Shown piece by piece: positions 55,001 through 57,540 of a stretch of DNA of 64,000 nucleotides. Position 1 is the first letter of the stretch. Each line of letters begins with the position of its first letter. The stretch is from Rhea pennata (lineage: Eukaryota > Chordata > Aves > Rheiformes > Rheidae): assembly GCF_028389875.1 (NCBI RefSeq), contig NC_084670.1:14293383-14357382 (forward strand), read 5' to 3'. The notes below the pieces were generated by a model, which worked only from the letters and a program-made list of their open reading frames with translations, was not told where the DNA came from and made no database searches. A program made the translations under genes and the position numbers.

Positions 55001-56800
55001 TTGCCAGAAAATGTTTATTTTTCAAACTGAAACTTTTCTCCAAATGCACTAGAGCAGGTGAAACAGTATTGGAAGTTTTTAAAGAACAGGAGGCCATTTT
55101 GTAATGGTGAAGACGTACTCCAGCATACTAAGAATTGTTTCACCCTGACTTGTGGGACAAAGACAAGACCTGATTCTGCCTCTGCTCTGCCAGAGAAGAC
55201 TTCTACTCACCAGGACTGATGTGTGGATTCTATTTCCTTGGGTTTTGCAAAAACATCCAGCCACTTGCAAAGGTCATGGAAAAGCAATGTTTCCTGTCTA
55301 GATCTATTATATTTTGAACTTACAAAAATACCTAGTAACAGAAAGCTAGTTCAGACTTGAAGGGGACAGCATTTACAGGCATTTATCAGACAGTCACCAC
55401 GTTTTTTCTATCTGCAGTTTTCAATTTGCCAAATAAAAACTTTTAAAAAGACCATTTTTCTTGCACATATACAGAAGACTAAGCAGAGTTTTTGTAAAGC
55501 AATTGAGGAGTATGTTTCAATACATTCATTAGAAGCACGTAAAGGCTTCTGTTAAAGGCAGAAGTGTTTTTCACGTAATCAGAACTCTTAGCAGTTACTC
55601 AGCATGCAGTAAAAATATACAATTGAGGATGACAAAGGATGTAATTTGGGACCCTGCAGCAAAAGAAGCAACCAGAAGACATTAATTATGCTAAATATTG
55701 AATCACATCCAACTACTGTCACAAGTTTTATTGCTTTTCGTTTTCTGGTTACGAAATCAGTTGATTAAATAATCCTATGTTGTACAGTTTGGAACAATTG
55801 GATTGATCCAGTAATAAATTATTGTTCATTTCAAATTACATTCCATTGTCTTCCTGATCACAAAGCAGAAGAAATCCTTCAAGCCCAAGGTTGGCTTGAG
55901 CTGAGAATTACCTGGCAAAGTGCAAATAGACTTTAGGGCACTGCATAAAAATAATAGTGTTAGTTACAGACTGCCTGAGTAAGCACAACATATGATCAAA
56001 CTTAATTACTTCCCAAAAGCTTTAAAAAAAGTCAAGTATGAAGGTAATTTTACCTTTCAAATTGGATACATTTTCTTACCCTAATAAGACAAAGTTTTGG
56101 CTCAATACCACTAATTTCCACTTTACTTCTTATTCTTATTCCAGCTCTTGCAAGTCCTTTCTCTGGAAGCCCACTGAGAAGTACACTTTCATAATTATAT
56201 GTATAAGCCTTGTTTTCACTGAAATCAGGTTCTGCAAAGAAATAGTTCACACAAAACATTATAGAGACTGTACAGAATATATTAAAGTATCTCTATTAGA
56301 ATGTATGAAACAGAAAAGATGATTTTTTCATTTTTGTATTGCACCTGAAACAGTTAAAAAGTATATTAAACACTGATATACCTCTCAGATTCTATTTTGA
56401 ATTTCACTCATTATAATTACATTAGCTGATAGGAAAATTACTTACGATAATTAAGATGTTGGCTCCCTGAAAGAAAAGAAAAAAAGAAAATAATGAAATG
56501 ACAAGGCAAAAGTAACTCAAAATGTTTATATATTTTAGTATGAAAAGCTACATCTTAGCTTGTACATCTCCTATAATGCTTTCCAATTAATTTTCATTCT
56601 AATTCAGTATATAGGTAAAAGTCTCTCTTTTCCTACACAGCAAAAAAATTGTCACAAATTGGATTTTTCTATAAAACTTTAAAGCTTGTATTTATAAATG
56701 AATCACATTTAGATTCTGAAACTGTTATTTTAAATCCATGGAAACAGATAAGTTACTTACCCACAAGTGTTAAAAACAGGGCTAAAATCAACCCCCTCAT
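14078..56800 (-). CDS. VTG1: Vitellogenin (VTG1-like), complete 35-exon gene
   Basis: This gene encodes the yolk precursor, a secreted lipid- and phosphate-carrying protein that oocytes take up. The spliced frame of 35 exons gives 1948 residues with no internal stop. In order: signal peptide (about residues 1-15), N-terminal lipid-transport module (about 21-620), lipovitellin-1 beta-sheet regions (about 640-1088), phosvitin (1089-1361), a lipovitellin-2 start with RFRSAH (1373-1378), a Ser/His-rich insert (1381-1467), the rest of lipovitellin-2, a VWF D domain with CGVCG (about 1676-1860) and a Cys-rich tail. Chicken VTG1 is near 1910 residues and also has a long phosvitin. Family identity is certain. 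The paralogue name is inferred, because alignment from memory to chicken VTG2 is full-length but only moderate. The start ATG has a strong Kozak context (CCACCATGA) and follows a TATA box by about 40 nt. The coordinates are the genomic span; exons are listed separately. Confidence 0.96.
15166..15209. repeat. AT-rich dinucleotide stretch
   Basis: An imperfect TA/ATGTATA microsatellite lies in intron 34. Confidence 0.8.
15759..15783. repeat. Short inverted repeat
   Basis: CTCTGGTTCA and TGAACCAGAG flank a 5-nt loop. These are perfect 10-bp arms in intron 34. Confidence 0.85.
17090..17251 (-). CDS. VTG1: VTG exon 34 (C-terminal Cys-rich)
   Basis: This exon is 162 nt, residues 1856-1910. It encodes [20 protein letters not shown], then [20 protein letters not shown] and [10 protein letters not shown]. 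It matches the CKLHRSFVKLEK, CYSTEPVLRCAKGC and VGFHCLP segments of VTG2. The acceptor is TTTTAG and the donor GTACAG. Confidence 0.96.
18356..18388. repeat. T33 homopolymer
   Basis: A pure T run lies in intron 33 about 95 bp from the exon 33 donor. It is A33 on the transcribed sense strand. Confidence 0.9.
18393..18430. repeat. 19-bp perfect tandem duplication
   Basis: TTTCCAGTTATTGGCAGTG occurs at 18393-18411 and again at 18412-18430. Confidence 0.92.
18484..18643 (-). CDS. VTG1: VTG exon 33 (VWF D domain, CGVCG)
   Basis: This exon is 160 nt, residues 1803-1856. It encodes [20 protein letters not shown], carrying the CGxCG signature of VWF D domains, then [18 protein letters not shown]. 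It matches GKTCGICGKYDAE and SFGHSWILEEAPC. The acceptor is TTGTAG and the donor GTGAGT. Confidence 0.96.
18754..18848 (-). CDS. VTG1: VTG exon 32 (VWF D domain)
   Basis: This exon is 95 nt, residues 1771-1802. It encodes [20 protein letters not shown], then [12 protein letters not shown], matching APGHGIDKLYFDGKTI. The acceptor is TTTACAG and the donor GTATTG. Confidence 0.93.
18849..19414 (-). other. VTG intron 31 (0.57 kb)
   Basis: The borders are GTAAGC and TTTACAG. Nothing is recognised inside. Confidence 0.78.
19415..19512 (-). CDS. VTG1: VTG exon 31 (VWF D domain)
   Basis: This exon is 98 nt, residues 1738-1771. It encodes [20 protein letters not shown] and DSEYEK. A longer open frame extends upstream to about 19676, but a strong pyrimidine tract ending CTCTCAAG marks the acceptor at 19513-19514. 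This border gives gap-free alignment with VTG2. The donor is GTAAGC. Confidence 0.91.
19513..19923 (-). other. VTG intron 30 (0.41 kb)
   Basis: The borders are GTAAGT and CTCTCAAG. Its last part stays open in the exon 31 frame, which makes exon 31 look longer than it is. Confidence 0.78.
19924..20110 (-). CDS. VTG1: VTG exon 30 (start of VWF D domain)
   Basis: This exon is 187 nt, residues 1676-1738. It encodes [20 protein letters not shown] and [19 protein letters not shown], the cysteine pattern of the VWF type D domain (RCSVSYNKIKTFN and CYHILVQDC in VTG2). The acceptor is TTGCAG and the donor GTAAGT. Confidence 0.95.
20111..20789 (-). other. VTG intron 29 (0.7 kb)
   Basis: The borders are GTAAAT and TTGCAG. 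Nothing else is recognised. Confidence 0.78.
20790..20925 (-). CDS. VTG1: VTG exon 29
   Basis: This exon is 136 nt, residues 1631-1676. It encodes [20 protein letters not shown] and [14 protein letters not shown], matching YQKAVRLPLSLPVGP and PIWNVFAEAPSAV. The acceptor is TTTTCAG and the donor GTAAAT. Confidence 0.94.
20926..22113 (-). other. VTG intron 28 (1.2 kb)
   Basis: The borders are GTATGT and TTTTCAG. It contains degenerate TAAG repeats at about 21181-21246. Nothing else is recognised. Confidence 0.8.
22114..22252 (-). CDS. VTG1: VTG exon 28 (lipovitellin-2)
   Basis: This exon is 139 nt, residues 1584-1630. It encodes [20 protein letters not shown] and [16 protein letters not shown], nearly identical in pattern to YEFVPGAAFMLGFSE and TSPRTCDVVVKLP. 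The acceptor is CTCTAG and the donor GTATGT. Confidence 0.95.
22253..22881 (-). other. VTG intron 27 (0.63 kb)
   Basis: The borders are GTATGT and CTCTAG. Its middle is filled by the AT/CA-TG palindromic microsatellite at 22350-22480. Confidence 0.8.
22350..22480. repeat. (TA)n(CA)n...(TG)n(TA)n palindromic microsatellite
   Basis: Alternating TA, then CA (22396-22411), TA, a TTTTG centre (22421-22425), TG, then TA again. The two halves are inverted complements and could form a long hairpin or cruciform. Confidence 0.9.
22882..23024 (-). CDS. VTG1: VTG exon 27 (lipovitellin-2)
   Basis: This exon is 143 nt, residues 1537-1584. It encodes [20 protein letters not shown] and [13 protein letters not shown], matching WGWDCRDYKVSTELVTG and AQVKLEWPKVP. 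Donor GTATGT was preferred over the nearby GTAAAT because only it joins in frame to exon 28. The acceptor is ATAAAG. Confidence 0.92.
23025..23640 (-). other. VTG intron 26 (0.62 kb)
   Basis: The borders are GTAAGC and ATAAAG. It is AT-rich and nothing is recognised inside. Confidence 0.78.
23641..23847 (-). CDS. VTG1: VTG exon 26 (lipovitellin-2)
   Basis: This exon is 207 nt, residues 1468-1536, phase 0. It encodes [20 protein letters not shown] and [18 protein letters not shown], matching PKFLGD and SSKWKLCADASV in VTG2. The acceptor is TTTCAG and the donor GTAAGC. Confidence 0.95.
23848..24882 (-). other. VTG intron 25 (1.0 kb)
   Basis: The borders are GTAGTC and TTTCAG. It is AT-rich and nothing is recognised inside. 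Confidence 0.78.
24883..25143 (-). CDS. VTG1: VTG exon 25 (Ser/His-rich insert)
   Basis: This exon is 261 nt, residues 1381-1467, phase 0. It begins HSDQKIPG, then S7, more Ser/Gly/Asn, a run of 12 Ser, then HHHRHHHRG, and ends SGSSLTHE. Chicken VTG2 has only a short, mildly Ser-rich linker here, as I recall it. The acceptor is TTCCATAG and the donor GTAGTC. The serine run is a pure (AGC)12, on the plus strand (GCT)12 at 24994-25029. Confidence 0.87.
24994..25029 (+). repeat. (GCT)12 trinucleotide repeat (serine run)
   Basis: Twelve uninterrupted GCT triplets are present, read as AGC (Ser) in VTG exon 25. This is a CAG/CTG-class repeat. Confidence 0.95.
25144..26129 (-). other. VTG intron 24 (1.0 kb)
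   Basis: The borders are GTAGGT and TTCCATAG. Nothing is recognised inside. Confidence 0.78.
26130..26186 (-). CDS. VTG1: VTG exon 24 (lipovitellin-2 start, RFRSAH)
   Basis: This exon is 57 nt, residues 1362-1380: [25 protein letters not shown] is identical to chicken VTG2. The donor is GTAGGT. Joining to exon 25 gives the same spacing from RSAH to K(I/L)PG as in VTG2, which supports both borders. The acceptor is TTTTGCAG. Confidence 0.9.
26270..27088 (-). CDS. VTG1: VTG exon 23 (phosvitin)
   Basis: This is the largest exon, 819 nt and residues 1089-1361, phase 0. It begins [18 protein letters not shown]. About half of its residues are Ser, mostly AGC and AGT codons broken by Lys, Gly, Asn, Arg and Ile, so the plus strand reads as GCT/ACT repeats. 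This is phosvitin, the heavily phosphorylated and metal-binding yolk polypeptide. A 28-residue unit is repeated in tandem (plus strand 26565-26732). The end is [19 protein letters not shown]. The acceptor is GGCTAG and the donor GTAAAA. Long plus-strand ORFs here are antisense reflections of the repeat. Confidence 0.95.
26399..26422 (+). repeat. (GCT)8 trinucleotide repeat in phosvitin
   Basis: Eight pure GCT triplets encode AGC serines near the end of exon 23. Confidence 0.93.
26537..26557 (+). repeat. (GCT)7 trinucleotide repeat in phosvitin
   Basis: Seven pure GCT triplets encode serines in exon 23. Confidence 0.93.
26565..26732 (-). repeat. 84-bp tandem duplication in phosvitin exon
   Basis: A unit starting at 26565 recurs at 26649 with period 84 bp (28 residues). 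The second copy matches closely until about 26715 and then drifts. Each unit carries the KGxSSS, NSSK, S9 and IG pattern. Confidence 0.88.
27089..27738 (-). other. VTG intron 22 (0.65 kb)
   Basis: The borders are GTATTT and GGCTAG. Nothing else is recognised. Confidence 0.78.
27739..27908 (-). CDS. VTG1: VTG exon 22
   Basis: This exon is 170 nt, residues 1032-1088. It encodes [20 protein letters not shown] and [16 protein letters not shown], matching DKIQLEIQAGSRAA and KLKRILGID in VTG2. It is the last lipovitellin-1 exon before phosvitin. The acceptor is TTTCAG and the donor GTATTT. Confidence 0.94.
28507..28520 (-). promoter_or_regulatory. Weaker CTCF-like motif
   Basis: ACACCCTCTGCTGG fits the reverse core at 12 of 14 positions, in intron 21. 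Confidence 0.25.
28711..28772. repeat. (TA)n/(CA)n microsatellite
   Basis: TA dinucleotides run into CACA and TATACACA stretches in intron 21. Confidence 0.88.
28808..29027 (-). CDS. VTG1: VTG exon 21
   Basis: This exon is 220 nt, residues 959-1032. It encodes [20 protein letters not shown], then [20 protein letters not shown]. It matches the GCQLCFSRRSRDASFIQN and LIGEHEAKI stretch of VTG2, with one of that pair's cysteines replaced by Val. A longer ORF in another frame covers the same DNA and is a shadow. The acceptor is CTAATAG and the donor GTAAAT. Confidence 0.92.
29028..30624 (-). other. VTG intron 20 (1.6 kb)
   Basis: The borders are GTAATT and CTAATAG. It contains a CTCF-like motif at 30363-30376. 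Nothing else is recognised. Confidence 0.8.
30363..30376 (+). promoter_or_regulatory. CTCF-like motif
   Basis: CCTGTAGATGGCAG fits the CTCF core at 13 of 14 positions, in intron 20. Confidence 0.33.
30625..30769 (-). CDS. VTG1: VTG exon 20
   Basis: This exon is 145 nt, residues 910-958. It encodes [19 protein letters not shown] and ends [10 protein letters not shown], matching KAFAVSRNIGEL in VTG2. The acceptor is CTGCAG and the donor GTAATT. The open frame runs 42 nt past the donor to a stop, which is intronic. Confidence 0.92.
30871..30999 (-). other. Orphan exon-like open segment in VTG intron 19
   Basis: An open stretch of 129 nt (43 codons) is bounded by a good acceptor (CACTTTCAG) and a GTATGA donor. 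It reads [19 protein letters not shown], then [16 protein letters not shown] and ends NICKAICK. In vitellogenin phase it would hit TAA after five complete codons, so it is not a vitellogenin exon. I do not recognise the protein. It could be an exon of an unknown nested gene, a dead exon or chance. Confidence 0.3.
33539..33583. repeat. T-rich low-complexity tract
   Basis: T runs are broken by single C or A in intron 19. Confidence 0.85.
33655..33672. repeat. (AT)n microsatellite
   Basis: A short alternating TA run lies in intron 19. Confidence 0.8.
33960..33984. repeat. T25 homopolymer
   Basis: A pure T run lies in intron 19. Confidence 0.9.
34275..34323. repeat. A-rich (A)nG tract
   Basis: A runs are broken by single G in intron 19. 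Confidence 0.88.
35879..36064 (-). CDS. VTG1: VTG exon 19
   Basis: This exon is 186 nt, residues 848-910. It encodes [20 protein letters not shown], then [19 protein letters not shown], matching MGVNTEYFQHAVE and NPCREETEIVV in VTG2. The acceptor is TTTCAG and the donor GTAGGC. The 5.1-kb intron 19 follows. Confidence 0.95.
36183..36276 (-). CDS. VTG1: VTG exon 18
   Basis: This exon is 94 nt, residues 817-848. It encodes [20 protein letters not shown], then [11 protein letters not shown], matching DFRLSQLLESTMQIRSDLKPS in VTG2. The acceptor is AATAG and the donor GTAAAT. Confidence 0.93.
36363..36552 (-). CDS. VTG1: VTG exon 17
   Basis: This exon is 190 nt, residues 754-817. It encodes [20 protein letters not shown], then [19 protein letters not shown], matching RYVVPSCLGLPLEYGSY in VTG2. 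The acceptor is TTTCAG and the donor GTAACG. Confidence 0.94.
36805..36924 (-). CDS. VTG1: VTG exon 16
   Basis: This exon is 120 nt, residues 714-753, phase 0. It encodes [20 protein letters not shown], then [12 protein letters not shown], matching the SAYLKILGQEVAF part of VTG2. The acceptor is TATGCAG and the donor GTATTA. Confidence 0.94.
37013..37114 (-). CDS. VTG1: VTG exon 15
   Basis: This exon is 102 nt, residues 680-713, phase 0. It encodes [20 protein letters not shown] and DFKEILKT, matching VGIRVEGLADVIMK in VTG2. The acceptor is CCACAG and the donor GTAAAC. Confidence 0.94.
37201..37325 (-). CDS. VTG1: VTG exon 14 (beta-sheet region)
   Basis: This exon is 125 nt, residues 638-679. 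It encodes [20 protein letters not shown], then [10 protein letters not shown], equal in length to the matching VTG2 stretch that ends VADLVE. The acceptor is TTTTAG-like (CCTTTAG) and the donor GTAATT. Confidence 0.92.
37326..41536 (-). other. VTG intron 13 (4.2 kb)
   Basis: The borders are GTAAGA and CCTTTAG. It is AT-rich with only short ORFs. I see no repeat family or exon inside. Confidence 0.8.
41537..41634 (-). CDS. VTG1: VTG exon 13
   Basis: This exon is 98 nt, residues 605-638. It encodes [20 protein letters not shown] and [12 protein letters not shown], matching the LSPKLDS-x-SYRYSKV segment of VTG2. It is the end of the helical layer. The acceptor is TTTCAG and the donor GTAAGA. 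Confidence 0.94.
41717..41934 (-). CDS. VTG1: VTG exon 12
   Basis: This exon is 218 nt, residues 533-605. It encodes [20 protein letters not shown] and [17 protein letters not shown], matching MQVASFVYSHMKSL in chicken VTG2. The donor GTAAGG was chosen over an upstream GTAATG because only it keeps the frame into exon 13. The acceptor is TTTCAG. Confidence 0.93.
42077..42205 (-). mobile_element. Diverged CR1-like LINE 3' fragment
   Basis: On the plus strand it starts TTTCATAGTTTGAAGGCTGG, followed by AAAGGGCATTATGG and later AAGGAACTTCTCTGG. I recall a common turtle/crocodilian CR1 end, read in reverse, with TCATAGATTCCAAGGCCAGAAGGGACCA-type wording. The match is by eye and diverged. Confidence 0.45.
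42999..43023. repeat. A25 homopolymer
   Basis: A pure A run lies in intron 11. Confidence 0.9.
43780..43998 (-). CDS. VTG1: VTG exon 11
   Basis: This exon is 219 nt, residues 460-532, phase 0. It encodes [20 protein letters not shown], then [20 protein letters not shown]. This is the most conserved stretch of the helical layer (LK-x-IGN-x-GEPAS in VTG2). The acceptor is TTTCAG and the donor GTAAGA. Confidence 0.95.
43999..45540 (-). other. VTG intron 10 (1.5 kb)
   Basis: The borders are GTAACC and TTTCAG. I see nothing beyond short ORFs. Confidence 0.8.
45541..45663 (-). CDS. VTG1: VTG exon 10 (cysteine-rich)
   Basis: This exon is 123 nt, residues 419-459, phase 0. It was found by phase and by matching [18 protein letters not shown] to the ACLGYSSVVNRYC region of chicken VTG2. 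Six cysteines fall in 41 residues (about 425, 436, 444, 448, 454, 457), more than in VTG2. The acceptor is CCCTAG and the donor GTAACC. Confidence 0.88.
45664..46735 (-). other. VTG intron 9 (1.1 kb)
   Basis: The borders are GTAGGA and CCCTAG. I see nothing recognisable inside. Confidence 0.78.
46736..46901 (-). CDS. VTG1: VTG exon 9
   Basis: This exon is 166 nt, residues 363-418. It encodes [20 protein letters not shown] and ends SDVMEEAT. The open frame continues past the donor (GTAGGA), but the next in-phase exon at 45663 carries the conserved sequence. The acceptor is TTACAG. Confidence 0.92.
47016..47173 (-). CDS. VTG1: VTG exon 8 (start of alpha-helical domain)
   Basis: This exon is 158 nt, residues 311-363. 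It encodes the start of the helical layer of lipovitellin-1: [21 protein letters not shown], then [10 protein letters not shown] across the junction. The acceptor is CTGCAG and the donor GTAGCA. Confidence 0.94.
47284..47434 (-). CDS. VTG1: VTG exon 7
   Basis: This exon is 151 nt, residues 260-310. It encodes [11 protein letters not shown], then [20 protein letters not shown], then KIKNVESQ. This matches the GSLRYRF segment of chicken VTG2. The acceptor is TTCCAG and the donor GTAAGC. Confidence 0.94.
47435..50182 (-). other. VTG intron 6 (2.7 kb)
   Basis: The borders are GTACTG and TTCCAG. It contains a T19 tract (49182-49200), an 18-bp tandem duplication (about 47911-47946) and a 124-codon minus-strand ORF with no recognisable domain. 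Confidence 0.8.
49182..49200. repeat. T19 homopolymer
   Basis: A pure T run lies in intron 6. Confidence 0.9.
50183..50334 (-). CDS. VTG1: VTG exon 6
   Basis: This exon is 152 nt, residues 210-260. It encodes [14 protein letters not shown] and then [21 protein letters not shown], the conserved H-x-F-x-PFNE stretch of the N-terminal barrel. The acceptor is ATAAAG and the donor GTACTG. It ends after two bases of an Arg codon that exon 7 completes. Confidence 0.93.
50335..51025 (-). other. VTG intron 5 (0.7 kb)
   Basis: The borders are GTAAAT and ATAAAG. It contains an A/T-rich AAAAT-type stretch at about 50944-51005. Confidence 0.78.
50944..51005. repeat. A/T-rich (AAAAT)n-like tract
   Basis: ATA and AAAATA-type units lie next to exon 5 in intron 5. 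Confidence 0.7.
51026..51187 (-). CDS. VTG1: VTG exon 5 (includes receptor-binding-like motif)
   Basis: This exon is 162 nt, residues 156-209, phase 0. It starts [15 protein letters not shown]. It carries [11 protein letters not shown], which resembles the HLTKTKDL segment proposed as the receptor-binding site in fish vitellogenin, and ends HPCRTCQQ. The acceptor is ACCAG and the donor GTAAAT. Confidence 0.94.
51188..53379 (-). other. VTG intron 4 (2.2 kb)
   Basis: The borders are GTAAGC and ACCAG. I see no repeat or exon inside. Confidence 0.8.
53380..53631 (-). CDS. VTG1: VTG exon 4
   Basis: This exon is 252 nt, residues 72-155, phase 0 at both ends. It includes [29 protein letters not shown] and [10 protein letters not shown], which match the conserved vitellogenin N-terminal segment. 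The acceptor is TTCTAG and the donor GTAAGC. Confidence 0.95.
53632..56079 (-). other. VTG intron 3 (2.4 kb)
   Basis: The borders are GTAAGA and TTCTAG. It is AT-rich with a short (AT)n at about 53822-53832. Nothing else is recognised. Confidence 0.8.
56080..56231 (-). CDS. VTG1: VTG exon 3 (N-terminal lipid-transport module)
   Basis: This exon is 152 nt, the same length as chicken VTG2 exon 3. It opens the lipovitellin N-terminal beta-barrel: [14 protein letters not shown], then [17 protein letters not shown]. The acceptor is TTTGCAG and the donor GTAAGA. It covers residues 21-71 and ends on a codon boundary. Confidence 0.95.
56446..56466 (-). CDS. VTG1: VTG exon 2 (21-nt micro-exon)
   Basis: The acceptor is TTTCAG and the donor GTAAGT. 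With the carried base it encodes GSQHLNY. A 21-nt second exon is a hallmark of vertebrate vitellogenin genes. It is too short for ORF finders and was found from the splice signals and exon phase. Confidence 0.93.
56761..56800 (-). CDS. VTG1: VTG exon 1 (start codon, signal peptide)
   Basis: Forty coding bases give [13 protein letters not shown] plus the first base of a Gly codon. This is a hydrophobic secretion signal, nearly the same as the MRGIILALVLTLVG of chicken VTG2. The donor is GTAAGT. The ATG sits in CCACCATGA. In-frame joining to exon 2 completes GSQ, the likely signal-peptidase region. Confidence 0.95.
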
Positions 56801-56837
56801 GGTGGGGATAAGGTAAAGGTGCACATGCTGAGTTCTC

Positions 56838-56844
56838 TTTTATA
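56838..56844 (-). promoter_or_regulatory. VTG TATA box (TATAAAA)
   Basis: Minus-strand CTTTATAAAAG sits 38 nt upstream of the ATG. By the usual 30-nt spacing, transcription would start near 56814. That leaves a leader of about 14 nt, close to the very short leaders known for vitellogenin mRNAs. Confidence 0.88.
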
Positions 56845-56927
56845 AAGGCATATGCTATCACATGTTTCTTTTGGCATGTTGGTTTGACAAATAAGTGTAT
56901 TTTAGAATGTGTATTGATCAATCAAAG

Positions 56928-56935
56928 AATAAACA
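56928..56935 (-). promoter_or_regulatory. FOXA/HNF3-like site
   Basis: Minus-strand TGTTTATT lies about 115 nt upstream of the inferred transcription start. It fits the liver-enriched FOXA consensus TRTTTRY and suits a hepatocyte gene. Binding is an inference. Confidence 0.4.
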
Positions 56936-57524
56936 TTTCTGAGAGTATGAATGCTGACAACTTAAAACAACTTCATGATGCCAACTAATTTTACTCTGTA
57001 TGTGAAACAGAGATTTTTGAAATATCTTGTTTTCTATCTTTTCAGTTTCTGCACATTACAGTTATACAGTAAAACAATAATTTAAAAGAATTAAAAAAAT
57101 CAAAATAACTTGCCAATTATAACTAAAATAATTTGGTCAATCATATCTCCAATTGTATTTTTGATGGCCTGTTGAATTAGCCTTGATGAGGATCCTAGCT
57201 TTGGATACATATCTTAATCCTTCAAGAAGGAAACCTACTGTTAGAGGAAAATTTGTGACTGATTTTATAGTATTATGATTGAGATACCTTTCAGCTGATA
57301 GTCATGCAATGAGAACCACCTTCACATGGTATCTGGCTTTCTTTGGAAGTATATCTTGTTACCTTCATTTCTTCATTTGGGAAAAATCTTCTCAGTATGC
57401 CCTTCATATTAGGTTCTGGCTAATAATCAAGGTTTACACTATAAAAACAAGAGAAAAATTATTTTATTTGTTTATGAGATGATTCTAATAAAAAACAATA
57501 CTTATGTTTCCAAAAGCACCTCCA

Positions 57525-57540
57525 TGAGTCAGGAGGGTCA
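57525..57540 (+). promoter_or_regulatory. AP-1 site next to GGGTCA nuclear-receptor half-site
   Basis: A perfect TGAGTCA at 57525-57531 is followed by GGGTCA at 57535-57540, about 720 nt upstream of the inferred start. Half-sites plus AP-1 can mediate oestrogen responses, and chicken VTG2 has its main element near -620. Here no palindrome is present, so function is only inferred. Confidence 0.3.
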
